Part shown: one piece after another, positions 33,926-44,000 of the stretch
Layout of the letters: each line of letters begins with the position of its first letter
How positions within the stretch are numbered: the first letter of the stretch is position 1
NCBI RefSeq assembly: GCF_003367245.1
Contig: NZ_QRGR01000001.1
Location: 248,001-312,000, forward strand
DNA: 64,000 nucleotides
DNA from: Pontibacter diazotrophicus
GTDB taxonomy: Bacteria > Bacteroidota > Bacteroidia > Cytophagales > Hymenobacteraceae
Reading direction: 5' to 3'
Program-made: the position numbers and the translations under genes
The notes under the pieces: generated by a model
The model's database searches: none
The model's input: only the letters and a program-made list of their open reading frames with translations
Told to the model about the DNA's origin: nothing

Positions 33926-34368
33926 TTTCCTGGCTATAAACGGATCTATAAAAAAATGATGTTCTGTTTTTCTGCTTTGTACTATCGGGCATTCTACTCT
34001 TCTTTAATTGCGAGCCACTTATATTCTGTCTGCTTATCAGCAAGGTGGCTACCTGAGCATTCTCGCTGTCAATATAGTGGATATTGTTTTAATTCCCTTT
34101 TCTTGCTTATGGGGTATAGGTTGAACCCATTGGCCCTGACTTTAGACCAAAGAAGTGAATTATGGAACTCTATCAACATTGATTTAGTGGCCGTTAGTAA
34201 GTACTTTAGGTGGGAGAGGAGTGGTAAACCACTTTTCATCAGTAGTATTTGTTGCTTGGTTATTATAACAACTGTTATGGGAGAAACAGCTTCTATAGGC
34301 TTGAATTTAGATTAGGAAAAGAGGTGTCGCTTCATTTTGTATTACTGTATTCCAGCATAATTTAATAG
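33926..34368. other. intergenic region, no gene seen
   Basis: 443 bases between two minus-strand genes. An open frame at 33956-34315 (+) has hydrophobic, unlike-protein composition and I do not accept it. No hairpin, repeat or promoter pair stands out. Confidence 0.55.
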
Positions 34369-35586
34369 CTACTCATTTTTGACCTTGTATTTGCCTTTAA
34401 CATTCTCCATGTACTTCTGCCCCGATCCCGTGTTGAGCAGCAGCACCTGCTCTTCCGGGAGAATGTAGCCAGAGGCCAGCAACTTACGTGCGGCCATCCA
34501 AAGAGCCGCTCCCTCCGGGGCAACAAACAGTCCCTCTGACCTGCCCAACTCCTGCATGCCGAGCACCATTTCCTCCTCCGTCACACTAGTGGCTGTTCCC
34601 CCTGACTCGGAGAGTGTCTTCAGCATGAGCTTCTCACCCAGTGGCCGGGGTACGGCAAGCCCGTTGGCGATGGTGGGCTTGCCCACGTAGTGCCGTGCGT
34701 TTTGCTGCCTCCCAAAGAAAGTCTCAACTAAGGGCATGCAGTTCTCCGCCTGCACCGCAACCATCCTCGGGAGCCTGACCTCCGGTGGGAGCCAGCCAAT
34801 GGCCTTCAATTCATGGAAGGCTTTCCATATACCGATAAGGCCCGTGCCGCCGCCTGCAGGGTAAAGGATAACATCGGGCAGCTGCCAGTCAAGCTGCTCC
34901 GCAATTTCGTAGCCCATGGTTTTCTTGCCCTCCAGCCTGTAAGGCTCCTTTAGCGTGGACACGTCCAGCAAAGAGCCGTCAGCGTTAAGCTCTCCTGCTT
35001 TGGCGGCACAATCGTTTATCAACCCGTCTACTAAGTGTACTTCGGCACCGTACCAGTAACACTCCTCCCGGAAGGCCTCCGGCGTGTGCCGTGGCATCAC
35101 GACCACTGCCCTCATTCCTGCCCGCGCGCAGTAGGCTGCCAGTGCCACGCCCGCGTTACCGGCAGTGGGAATGATGCAACCCTCCACCCCAAATTCCCTA
35201 GCCTTGGAAATAGCCATGCTCAGACCACGCGCCTTGAAGGAGCCTGTGGGGTTCTGGCCTTCGTCCTTTAAGAGCACCTCCTTAAAATTGTACCTGCCGG
35301 CGAGTGCATGGAGTGAGAGAATAGGGGTGAACCCCTCGCCCAAGCTCACGATGTTTTCTTTCTGCAGCACAGGCAGCAGTTCCCGGTAGCGCCACATCGT
35401 GCCAGGGCGATTATGCAGTATTTCTTTGTTGAGTGACTCTCCAAGGTCATAGCCGGCCAGCAGTGGCATCTGACAGCATGCAGATAGCCTCTGAAACTCA
35501 AAGGCAGTGTAGTGTTTGCCGCAGGAAGAGCATTCTAAAAAGCTGATTAGGCTCTTAGTAGTAGTACTATTGAGTGTGGTATTCAT
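34369..35586 (-). CDS. thrC: threonine synthase
   Basis: 405 aa. PLP-dependent conversion of O-phosphohomoserine to threonine. N-terminal zinc-ribbon-like Cys pattern (ECSSCGKHYT and SACCQMPL), then SLGEGFTPILSL, LKDEGQNPTGSFKARGLSMAI with the PLP Lys (in SFKARG), PTAGNAGVALAAYCARAG, YPAGGGTGLIGIWKAF and GLFVAPEGAALWMA. This is the bacterial/plant-like form with a zinc-ribbon lead-in. Its substrate can be threonine synthase or a related beta-lyase (cysteate synthase-like); the N-terminal ribbon and PLP motifs favour ThrC. Regulation by the LysR gene upstream is likely. Confidence 0.85.
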   Translation of the reverse strand: MNTTLNSTTTKSLISFLECSSCGKHYTAFEFQRLSACCQMPLLAGYDLGESLNKEILHNRPGTMWRYRELLPVLQKENIVSLGEGFTPILSLHALAGRYNFKEVLLKDEGQNPTGSFKARGLSMAISKAREFGVEGCIIPTAGNAGVALAAYCARAGMRAVVVMPRHTPEAFREECYWYGAEVHLVDGLINDCAAKAGELNADGSLLDVSTLKEPYRLEGKKTMGYEIAEQLDWQLPDVILYPAGGGTGLIGIWKAFHELKAIGWLPPEVRLPRMVAVQAENCMPLVETFFGRQQNARHYVGKPTIANGLAVPRPLGEKLMLKTLSESGGTATSVTEEEMVLGMQELGRSEGLFVAPEGAALWMAARKLLASGYILPEEQVLLLNTGSGQKYMENVKGKYKVKNE

Positions 35587-35660
35587 GTTTAGCAGATACG
35601 CTTTTGCCTTGGCAAGTAGTGCATTTGCTATGATGCAACAGCAGGGTAAAAAGGAATAGG

Positions 35661-36566
35661 CTATTCTTCTTTGGAATACCTGCGCTTCATGAACTGTATA
35701 AAGTCCCTATAGGGAGCATTGTTCTCGGTGCCCTTGCGCTGAATAAAGTTAAAGTTCCTCCTTACGGAGAGGCCCTCTATTGGCATCTCTACCAGCTCAC
35801 CTGACTGCAGCTCCTTTATAACAGCCTGCCGCGGTAGAAAGGCAAGGCAGGTGTCTACCCGCACAAAGTTCTTCAGCGCCTCGGTGCCGCCCAGCCTGAT
35901 TTTGACGGGCAGGTCAAGCAGTTTTATCTTTTTATTCTCGAGTGCCTCCGTGAGCACGGCCAGCGTGCCCGAGCCGGGTTCGCGCAGGGCAAGCGGAATA
36001 TTGTAAAGATCCTTCAGTTCCAGTTGTTGCTTTTTGAGTGGGTTTCTGGAGGAGCAGACTGCTATCACATCGTCTGTGAGGAAGGGCGTGTAGGTCACGT
36101 TGCTCAGCTTGTTTACGCCTTCTACAATGCCCAGGTCTATTTCATGGTCAAGAAGGGCTCTGAGGATGTTCTCGCTGTTTCGGTTTTTCAGGGTAAGCTG
36201 CGTGTTGGGGTTCTGCTGAAGGAAAGCAGACAAAACAGGGGGCAGGATGTAAAGGGAGATGGTAGTGCTCGCACCGATTACCATACTCACCTGTGGCGAG
36301 AATTGCTCATTGAGCTCGCTGAGTGCCTGATGGAGCTCTTGCTGCAGCTGTTTTGCCTCCAGCAGCTTTTGGTACAGCAGCTTCCCGGCCGCTGTCAGGC
36401 TGATGCTGTTGCCGCTCCGCTCAAAAAGGCCGATCTTGTAGAACTCCTCCAGGCCCTTTACCTGCTTGCTGATGGCCGACTGGCTAATGAAAAGCGTCTC
36501 ACTGGCCTTCGTGAAGCTTAGCACCCTGGCCACTTCCATGAATATCAAGTGCTTGTGTGAGAGCAT
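35661..36566 (-). CDS. LysR-family transcriptional regulator
   Basis: 301 aa from the ATG at 36566; 24 more codons upstream to 36638 lack the family start. Winged helix-turn-helix (residues 2-60): HLIFMEVARVLSFTKASETLFISQSAISKQVKGLEE, then the periplasmic-binding-like co-inducer domain (~85-295) with VMIGASTTISLYILPPVLSAF. CysB/CbbR-like signature. It lies 75 bases upstream of thrC on the same strand and may control it, or the exported enzyme cluster. Ligand unknown. Confidence 0.85.
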   Translation of the reverse strand: MLSHKHLIFMEVARVLSFTKASETLFISQSAISKQVKGLEEFYKIGLFERSGNSISLTAAGKLLYQKLLEAKQLQQELHQALSELNEQFSPQVSMVIGASTTISLYILPPVLSAFLQQNPNTQLTLKNRNSENILRALLDHEIDLGIVEGVNKLSNVTYTPFLTDDVIAVCSSRNPLKKQQLELKDLYNIPLALREPGSGTLAVLTEALENKKIKLLDLPVKIRLGGTEALKNFVRVDTCLAFLPRQAVIKELQSGELVEMPIEGLSVRRNFNFIQRKGTENNAPYRDFIQFMKRRYSKEE

Positions 36567-37062
36567 ATCTGTAGCAAGTTGTATGGTTCTCCTTTCCGGC
36601 TTTCCCGGCTTAGGTTCTGCAAAGATACAGCACTGCACCTTTAAGTGTGGAAGGTATTTCTTTTACTGAGAAGACATAAACAGGGGGCAGAATGTGATAA
36701 ATGGGTGGACTGGCAGCATTAGCACTGGAAATAAAGGATTGGAAGATGCCTGCTCCTAAAGATGCCCAACCGACACTTGACTGCTTTACATCCTATGTTT
36801 GTTCTCAGTGACTTAGCTATTCTTTTTCCCCTTTTGTAGACGTTATCTGAAACATAAGAAATGAGTATATAAGCTTTAGACAAAAAGACTGGGTAGGGAA
36901 TAAGATTCCTGCTTAACATGGGTTCTATAAGCCCGCGCTTTATGACAATCCCCCTACCCGGCTTCTTTACCTTGAACAGTTCATTAGGCCCGGAGCCTGC
37001 ATCAGGATGTTGAGCGCAAGAGAAGCTACCTTTCTGTCACATGAATAACCTCTAAACATTGT
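36567..37062. other. intergenic region, includes presumed IS110 left noncoding end
   Basis: About 500 bases with no accepted gene. The right ~90 bases upstream of the transposase, including AGGCCCGGAGCCTGCATCAG, probably belong to the IS110 element; noncoding IS110-family ends encode the bridge RNA. I cannot fix the element boundary. Confidence 0.45.
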
Positions 37063-38057
37063 ATGATGGAGCAAACTTACACCGGTATCGATGTGGCCAA
37101 AGACAGCTTTGTGGCCGCTACCAAGCTAGCAGGCAAGGTCACCACTTCCTTGCACAGCAACGACAGGAAAGGCATCAACAGCTTCCTCAAGAGCCTATCC
37201 AGCCATAGCTGGTGCATCATGGAAGCAACAGGAGTTTACAGCTTGCAGCTGGCCATCGCTCTGTATGAGAAGGGAATCAAGGTATCCGTGGTAAATCCCT
37301 TGCAGATCAAGCGCTTTGCCCAGACCAAGCTCAAGAGGACGAAAACAGATAAGGTGGATGCAGCGCTGATCGCTGAGTACGGGGAACGCATGCAACCCAA
37401 GCTCTACGAACCACCGGCCCCCTTCATGCGGAAGCTGCAGCAGCAGCGCATGTCCCTAAAGCTGCTGGTCAAGAGCAAGCGCTCCTTCCTGAACCAATTA
37501 CACGCCCTGGCGCTGATAAAGCCGCTGTGAAGGCCTGTAAAGCGGTCTTGGCAAGCATAGAAAAGCAACTTGAGAGACTAGAGGAGCAGATGCAGCAAAC
37601 GGCTGAGGAACACTGTCGGGACCTGTTTTCCCTGCTGCAAACTATACCCGGCATCAGCAGCAAATCAGCCATGGAGCTTATCATTGTCTCCGGCGGGTTC
37701 AAAAACTTTACCTCCGCCAAACAGTTCAGCGCTTTTATCGGGATCTGCCCCTGCATCAATGAGTCAGGAACATCAATCCGAGGTTACAGGGGGATTAGCC
37801 GGATAGGTGACAAAAATATAAGAGCCACGCTCTACATGTGTTCCATGGCAGCAAAGGTTTACAATAGAGGTTGCCGAGAGCTATATGAGCGGATGGTCGC
37901 GGCAGGGAAAGCAAAAAAAGTGGCTTTGGTAGCGGTGATAAATAAACTACTTAAGCAGGTGTTTGGTATCGTAAATTCAGGGGAGGTTTACTGTGCAAAT
38001 AGTTGAATGTAACTGCTAAAAAACAGACGAAAACACTTGTTTTTTGACACAGTTCAT
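36976..38057 (+). mobile_element. IS110-family insertion sequence (approximate limits)
   Basis: Bounded here by a 9-base direct repeat ACAGTTCAT (36976-36984 and 38049-38057) that surrounds the transposase. IS110 elements lack terminal inverted repeats and inserted copies are often flanked by a shared core sequence, so this repeat is only a candidate. The contained transposase is frameshifted. Confidence 0.5.
37063..38006 (+). pseudogene. IS110-family transposase, split by a frameshift
   Basis: Two open frames make one protein. Part 1 (37063-37530, 155 aa): DEDD/RuvC-like N-terminus with TGIDVAKDSFVA (first Asp), IMEATGVY, TDKVDAALIAEY. Part 2 (37527-38006, 159 aa): C-terminal Transposase_20 domain with LLQTIPGISSKSAMELI, FTSAKQFSAFIGICP and RGISRIGDKNIRATLYM. 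The frames change around 37513-37528, where the ideal path LHALA..ADKAAVKAC would need a shift; part 2 opens with a GTG overlapping the part 1 TGA. IS110 enzymes are normally one ORF, so I read this as inactive, unless programmed frameshifting occurs. Confidence 0.8.
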
Positions 38058-38080
38058 AAAGCGGCTTATCGGCCGCAAAC

Positions 38081-38113
38081 AGAGAAGGCTCCTCATCACG
38101 GGGAGCCTTCTCT
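38081..38113. terminator. hairpin, bidirectional terminator-like
   Basis: 12-bp stem (38081-38092 / 38102-38113), loop of ~9 bases, no long T run on the + side. No gene next to it is obviously served. Confidence 0.5.
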
Positions 38114-38313
38114 GTTCTATAATGCTTTTATGTTCAACAGAATATTTGGAAGACCGATTGCTTGAATTACATGCTGCTTTGCATAACGCTTATTATCAGC
38201 TGGTAAGCTAAATTTAACAGGAGTGACACCTTTGTTACTGTTAACATGCAAACTGCTCATCCTATGTTCTGTAGGAGTGGAAGATGAACAGGTGAAAGTT
38301 TCTCCTGCCTTAG

Positions 38314-38348
38314 CAGAAGGAGCGCCTCATAACAGGAAGCCCCTTCTG
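38314..38348 (+). terminator. orphan terminator-like hairpin
   Basis: CAGAAGG (38314-38320) pairs with CCTTCTG (38342-38348), followed by seven Ts. No intact gene precedes it, so it may have belonged to a gene lost next to the IS110 element. Confidence 0.5.
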
Positions 38349-38542
38349 TTTTTTTATACTCTAAAACCGAAGCAAAGCCCGAACATGTTTTTTAAACATG
38401 TGGAATGATGCTTTAACTCTTTGTATATATAAATAATCTAATAAATTTATTTTTAATCACCTAAAATAAAGCTGTTTGCTTTTTTTGTTTTATGTCTATA
38501 CATATATTCAGCCGTTGTTATATAGAAAACTTCAATCAATAT

Positions 38543-38874
38543 ATGAGCACGACTGCAAAAGCCAAACTTTATCACCCCATTTCGACCAGCAACAGAAATA
38601 AACAGCTGCCCGTGCTGGCTATCCTCTCCTGTTCAATGCTGTTTATAGCAAGCTATGTATTGTTCGTATTAGGAGCTTACCCCATTGATAAGATGGGCCC
38701 GATGGGTACCGGAATCCTGGTGTTTAAGACCCTTGTCGAGATACTCAGCGTCTTCTACGGGTTTGCCTTCCTCTTCTCTGGCTTTCTTTATCTGTTCATG
38801 CGGCCACAAGTCCCTGCCTCCAGCGTTAAGGTAGACTACACCCCGCCTGTCGGAGTGCTCTACCTTTGCTGTAA
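38543..38874 (+). pseudogene. glycosyltransferase family 2 N-terminal remnant cut by the IS3 element
   Basis: Start taken at the ATG 38543; an in-frame ATG at 38492 exists. Two membrane helices (residues ~22-47 and ~56-86 counted from the shorter start), then the start of a GT2 domain: PPVGVLYLCCNE, typical of N-terminal beta strand 1 of GT2 enzymes. The frame then enters the IS3 left end. The DNA beyond the IS right end does not continue the glycosyltransferase, so the 3' part is missing. Family assigned from a short stretch, hence moderate confidence. Confidence 0.55.
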
Positions 38875-38941
38875 TGAACTTGCTACATTTGACTGGAGGC
38901 TTTCGATAGGCAGATTTATAAAAGTATTAAATTTGACTATT

Positions 38942-39232
38942 ATGGAAAGACGAGTATTTGACGCCTCCTTCAAACGGATGGCCGTTGACCTCTCCTACGC
39001 GAGGGGATCAGTAAAAGAGGTGGCCGATGAGCTGGGCATAGATCCCAGCCGGTTGAGCAAATGGCGGCAGAAGGACAGCTCACCAGTCCGGCCCACGGAA
39101 GGGCTGACAGACGAGCAAAGGGAGATAAAGCGGCTGCAGAAGGAGCTGAAGGAGGCGCAGCTAGAGCGCGATATACTAAAAAAGGCGGTGAGCATCTTCT
39201 CCAGGGGAGACGGGCGGTATACGGATTCATAA
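38942..39232 (+). CDS. IS3 transposase OrfA
   Basis: 96 aa from ATG 38942. Helix-turn-helix domain (residues ~8-50): SFKRMAVDLSYARGSVKEVADELGIDPSRLSKWRQK; leucine-zipper-like charged helix (~65-90). Recognises IS ends. It also lies in the same open frame as the truncated glycosyltransferase starting at 38492, giving a 246-aa read-through fusion. The last ~16 codons overlap orfB in another frame. Confidence 0.88.
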   Translation: MERRVFDASFKRMAVDLSYARGSVKEVADELGIDPSRLSKWRQKDSSPVRPTEGLTDEQREIKRLQKELKEAQLERDILKKAVSIFSRGDGRYTDS

Positions 39233-40095
39233 AGGAGCACAGGAACCAATTCCCCGTCGAGAAGATGTGCAGTGTGCTCAAGGTGAGCGTCAGCGGGTAC
39301 TACTTTTGGCTCAAACACCCTATAAGCCTGCGGGAGAGGAAAGAGCAGGAGCTCGTGGTGCAGATTCAACAAGTCTATGAGCAGAGCAAGTGCCGCTATG
39401 GCTCCCCCAGGATTGCCATGGAAATCAAAGAACGGGGTATTAACGTGTCCCGTCCTCGTGTAGCCAGAGTGATGCAGAAACATCATATTCAGAGCATTGT
39501 ACGGAAGAAGCACCGGGTGCAGACCACTGACTCCAGCCATGCCTATACAGTGGCTGAGAACTACCTGAACAGGGACTTCCATGCGGCGGGACCGGCAGAG
39601 AAATGGGTGTCCGATTTAACCTATATCAGAACCGGTGAAGGGTGGCTGTACCTGACGGTGGTGCTGGACCTGGCCGACAGGAAAGTAGTGGGCTGGGCGC
39701 TGAGCGAGACTATGGAGGCGGAAGCGACCACCGTGGCGGCTTGGCAGATGGCCATCAAAAACAGGCCCCTGTTCCACTCCCTTTTGTTTCACTCTGACCG
39801 AGGCGTGCAGTACGCCTGCAGTGCCTTCCAGGAGCAATTGGAGGGGATGCCGGTGCAGCAGAGTATGAGCCGCAAGGGCAACTGTTGGGACAACGCGGTG
39901 GCGGAGAGCTTCTTTAAGACAATGAAGACCGAAATGGTCTACCACCACAAGTTTGCCACCAGACAGCAGGCCCGGCTGGCTGTCTTTGAATACATCGAGA
40001 GTTTCTACAACCTGAAAAGAAGGCATTCAGCCCTGGGTTACCTGACTCCTTGCCAATATGAAAACCAGTTGTACAGCCAAGCTGTGGCTGCCTGA
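39061..40095 (+). CDS. IS3 transposase OrfB (DDE integrase domain)
   Basis: Open frame from 39061; the meaningful part starts after the frameshift (~39184). HTH_21-like region KMCSVLKVSVSGYYFWLKH, then the retroviral-integrase-like core with catalytic residues: Asp in KWVSDLTYI, Asp in LLFHSDRGVQYA, and Glu in NAVAESFFKTMKTE (DDE). Ends with ESFYNLKRRHSALGYLTP. The core appears complete, so the IS may be active. An in-frame ATG for free OrfB was not identified. Confidence 0.9.
   Translation: MAAEGQLTSPAHGRADRRAKGDKAAAEGAEGGAARARYTKKGGEHLLQGRRAVYGFIKEHRNQFPVEKMCSVLKVSVSGYYFWLKHPISLRERKEQELVVQIQQVYEQSKCRYGSPRIAMEIKERGINVSRPRVARVMQKHHIQSIVRKKHRVQTTDSSHAYTVAENYLNRDFHAAGPAEKWVSDLTYIRTGEGWLYLTVVLDLADRKVVGWALSETMEAEATTVAAWQMAIKNRPLFHSLLFHSDRGVQYACSAFQEQLEGMPVQQSMSRKGNCWDNAVAESFFKTMKTEMVYHHKFATRQQARLAVFEYIESFYNLKRRHSALGYLTPCQYENQLYSQAVAA
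39178..39184 (+). promoter_or_regulatory. -1 ribosomal frameshift site for OrfAB
   Basis: Six As followed by G read in the orfA frame as CTA AAA AAG, the canonical A-AAA-AAG slippery heptamer. A -1 slip puts ribosomes into the orfB frame, which is how IS3 elements make the OrfAB transposase. Confidence 0.8.
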
Positions 40096-40126
40096 AAAAA
40101 GTCTCCAGTAAAACATTGCAATTCCA

Positions 40127-41029
40127 GGTTTTAGCTGCTCACCAAACATGTTGGGCAGACCTGTATGTGGTGCTGTTTCAGGGGGGATTCATTACGGCCC
40201 AGCCTGGCGTCTCCAAAAAAGGAAACGCAATGCTTTTCCCCCTGCACTGGCGAGGCCGGACTGGAGAGACGCTCGACACCCTAGGCTACACACGTTTCAA
40301 CGGCTGCTGGGCAAGCTCTTCTGGGATTTCCCTGCAGGGCGTCCCGATGGCACTGGTGCTATATACTGTTTAAAACTTCTTGCTCCTATACGGCTGTGTT
40401 CAATAAGTACATCCGCTGAGGGAGGGTAAGTGTCCAATCAATACTTTTAACCTTCACATAATACCCTCAGTCTCTATAAAGCTTTTTCGGCTGACCAACA
40501 TAGGATCCCTGGAGTGCCAATGCTTGCCACAGGGTCTCTTTCTGCTGGTCTAATAAAGGTTTGAATAGTGCAAAAAAATAGTATGTACTTACTCACCTGC
40601 TGTTTCAATTAAAAGGTGAGTTGTTTGCGAATATTTTATTATTAAAGCATTTATAATGATATTTATAAAAAATAATTGACAAATATTTGCGTTTGTTTCA
40701 ATTATAGAATATTATTGTTAAACGGATGGCGACTCTTTATTAACATATGAATGGACATCAGGCTGTGTGTGGCATCCAGTCATATGTATAGTTGTTTCTG
40801 TGCTCTATCACTCCTGTGCTTTTTTATATTTATATAATGCGATTGCATAAAAGGAATGGGACTTTTAATGTAATAAAACCCCTTATGGTTACCATTCATG
40901 CTGGCGCAAAAGCCAGCGATTTTTACGCTTAGTGCAGCGACTTTCTAAGTGCTTTCTGTAGATGTAGAGCTGATGATCAGCAGATAATAACCTTAATTGT
41001 TAATTTATATTCACCTTAAATGAAGTTTT
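40127..41029. other. 903-bp upstream region of susC, no gene accepted
   Basis: The left ~300 bp are GC-rich with an open frame (40148-40429) that I cannot assign and that may be an eroded gene. The rest is AT-rich. Short structures: GCTGGC/GCCAGC hairpin at 40900-40917 followed by TTTTT, a terminator-like or attenuator-like signal ~110 bases before susC; actcacct/aggtgagt at 40591-40621; and repeated tgtttcaatta at 40601 and 40694. The susC promoter is expected here but I could not place it. Confidence 0.4.
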
Positions 41030-44000
41030 ATGATAAGACTATTACTACTAAGTTTTGCTCTGATGTTTATTCTGACGCACGAGGTTGCGGCGCAGCGTAA
41101 GAGCGTATCTGGTACGGTAACAGATCGGGCAACTGGAGAAGGATTGCCGGGAGTATCGGTGATTGTAAAAGGAACTACAGTGGGTACGGCTACAGGAGCA
41201 GATGGCGCCTATACCGTTTCTGTTCCTGCTGATGGCCAAACCCTTGAGTTTCGCTTTATAGGTTATCAGGCTATGGAGCGCACTATTGGCAATGCAAGCA
41301 CTATCGATGTAGCGCTTGGCGTAGACCAGAGACAGCTGGAAGAAGTGGTGGTGGTAGCTTACGGTACAGCCGATAAAAGCTCCTTTACAGGTTCCGCCTC
41401 GCAAATAGGGAGTGAGGAGTTTGAGCAAAGGCCTGTCACTAACATCACCAATGCTATAGCTGGTAAAGCAGCAGGGGTTCAGACAACATCCGGAAGCGGC
41501 CAGCCAGGAGAAGGGCCTACCATCCGGATTCGTGGTGTTGGCTCTATTAACGGTAACAATGATCCGCTCTATGTTGTGGACGGTGTTCCTTATTCAGGCT
41601 CTATCGCAAACCTTAATGTTGATGATATTGAAAATATGTCGATACTGAAAGATGCTGCTTCAGCCTCTATGTATGGTGCACGTGCCGCGAATGGTGTGGT
41701 CATCATTACTACCAAGAAAGGTAAAAAAGGGCGTAATCAACTCAATGTCAAATTATCTCAGGGTGTATCTGAAAGAGCCATTCCGGAGTATGAGCGCCTG
41801 AATGCATTTGAGTACTACCCTCTTATGTGGGAAGCCTACAGAAACAGCTTAGCCTATCGTGCTTCTAATCCGTTATCGCTTGATCAGGCAAACCAAAGGG
41901 CTTCAGAAGGCATCAAGGGACTGCTTGGGTATAATCCTTTCAATGTTCCTGATAACCAGATTGTGTTGCCCGATGGCACTATCAATTCAGATGCGCAACT
42001 GCTTTACCCTGACGACCTGGATTGGGAAGCACCAATCACACGAACAGGCTCCCGCGCCGATTATAACATCAGTTACAGTGGCGGTTCTGAGAAGAGTGAT
42101 TATTATGTCTCCTTAGGATATCTGAATGACAAAGGATTTGCCATCAGAACAGACTATGAGCGGGTTACAGGCCGTGTAAATGTAAACACACAACCGCTGA
42201 ACTGGTTTAAAGGAGGGTTGAATATTGCAGGCACTGTCACCAACTCCAACCAGGTAGCCACTACCGGTAGTACAACATTTGTCAATCCTTTCTTCCTGAG
42301 CCGTACCATGGGGCCGATATACCCCGTGTATGCACATGATCCGCTTACAGGAGAATATATACTGGATGAAAACGGTCAGAGGATATACGACTTAGGTAGT
42401 ATGAGTGACTTAGGGTTGCCAACACGCGCCAACAGCCCGGGCAGGCATATTATAGCGGAGACAAACCTGAATGACTATGGGTTTAAGCGGAATGTGCTAA
42501 GCGCAAGAACGTATGGAGAGGTTTATTTTTTGAAAGACTTCAAGTTTACCACAAACCTGAGTGTAGACATAACCAACAACAACAATAAAACTTACCAAAA
42601 CACATTGGTAGGGGATGGTGCCCCTGCAGGTAGGGCGAGCCGTACCAGCACGAACACCACCAGCTATAACTTTAACCAGCTGCTCAATTACTCCAAGACC
42701 TTTGGGTTACATACCGTGGATGCCTTGTTAGGTCATGAAAACTATGACTGGACTTATGACTATTTTACAGGTTCCCGCCAGGGCATCATCTCGGAAGGCA
42801 ACAGTGAACTGATCAACTTCACGACTACAAACAACATAGAGTCACGCCAGGATTTGTACAGAACAGAGGGCTATTTCTCCAGAGTTAACTATAGCTTCGA
42901 TGATAAGTACTCGCTTTCCGCCTCCTACCGTCGCGATGGCACGTCCAGGTTTTATAGTGATGTGCGCTGGGGCGATTTTTGGTCTTTAGGTGCAGCCTGG
43001 CGTCTTGACCAGGAGTCCTTCATCAACTTGCCAGACTGGGTGAATATGTTGAAGGTAAGAGGCTCTTACGGAGAGGTTGGAAACGATGATGTCGGTGATT
43101 ATTACGCCTGGCAGGCGCTATATGAATTAGGTTATAACAATGCCTCTGAGCCTGGTTACCTCCAGAGCACGCTGGGCAACCGGGAGTTAGTTTGGGAGTC
43201 GAACAACAGCTTTGACGTAGGCATAGACTTTGACTTATTCGACAGGGCCAGAGGTAGCGTGGAGTTCTTTAACAGGCAGTCAGAAAACCTTCTTTTCGAA
43301 GTACCTCTCCCAATCTCCAGCGGGGTCTTGACCCGGTTTGAAAACGTAGGGGCCATGTATAACAGAGGGGTGGAGTTTCAGGTATCTGCTGATGTTATCA
43401 GGGGAACAGACTTTAACTGGAACGTAGACCTGAACTGGACAACATATAAAAACCAGATAACAAGGCTGCCACAGGATGAGATTATTGACGGCACTAAAAA
43501 GCTGATGGCAGGCCAGTCTATTTATGATTTCTGGTTGCGTGACTGGTATGGAGTTGATCCGGCAACCGGTGCAGCACTTTACCGCGCAGACACATACAAT
43601 GAGAGTAACAGCATGATCATTGGTAGCGACACTGTAACGACAAACATCAACAACGCAAGGTACCAGTATAGCGGTAGTGCCATTCCTGATTTTGCGGGAG
43701 GTATCACAAACACCTTCTCTTATAAGAACTTCTCTCTTTCTGCTTTGCTAACCTACCAGGTAGGGGGTAAAGTGTATGACGCCGCCTATGCGTCTTTGAT
43801 GAGTGCAGGCTCTTATGGTACAGCTTTGCATGTGGATGCACTAGGCCGCTGGCAAAATCCTGGTGATGTAACAGATGTGCCGAGAATGGACAATTCCCAA
43901 ACCACCAATTTTAACGCATCAAACTCAGACCGCTGGTTAGTAGATGCCTCCTATCTAAACTTCAGATCTGTTAACCTTTCCTATAGTCTTCCTGCGAGCA

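Larger units (their letters stand above)
38875..40126 (+). mobile_element. IS3-family insertion sequence (orfA/orfB)
   Basis: Length 1252 bp by matching imperfect terminal inverted repeats: left TGAACTTGCTACATTTGACT at 38875 onward and right, read inward from 40126, TGGAATTGCAATGTTTTACT, sharing ACTGGAG and CTTT further in. Both ends start TG and finish CA. I find no target-site duplication (3-5 bp), which fits rearrangement or decay next to the insertion. Contains orfA and orfB in overlapping frames with an A-AAA-AAG slippery site. Confidence 0.8.

Noticed and set aside
33956-34315. 119-codon open frame between two minus-strand genes
   Set aside because: Composition (many Cys, Tyr, Ser, Leu) is not protein-like and no motif or homology pattern is visible.
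37513-37530. Programmed frameshift as the normal mode of the IS110 transposase
   Set aside because: IS110 enzymes are single-frame and no slippery heptamer is present at the junction; mutation is simpler.
40148-40429. 93-codon frame to the right of the IS3 element, possibly the rest of the glycosyltransferase
   Set aside because: It shows no GT2 motif or membrane helix in any frame, so I do not join it to the truncated gene.
40601-40704. Two tgtttcaatta words as a CRISPR-like repeat
   Set aside because: Only two short copies, no full repeat length, no regular spacer and no cas gene nearby.
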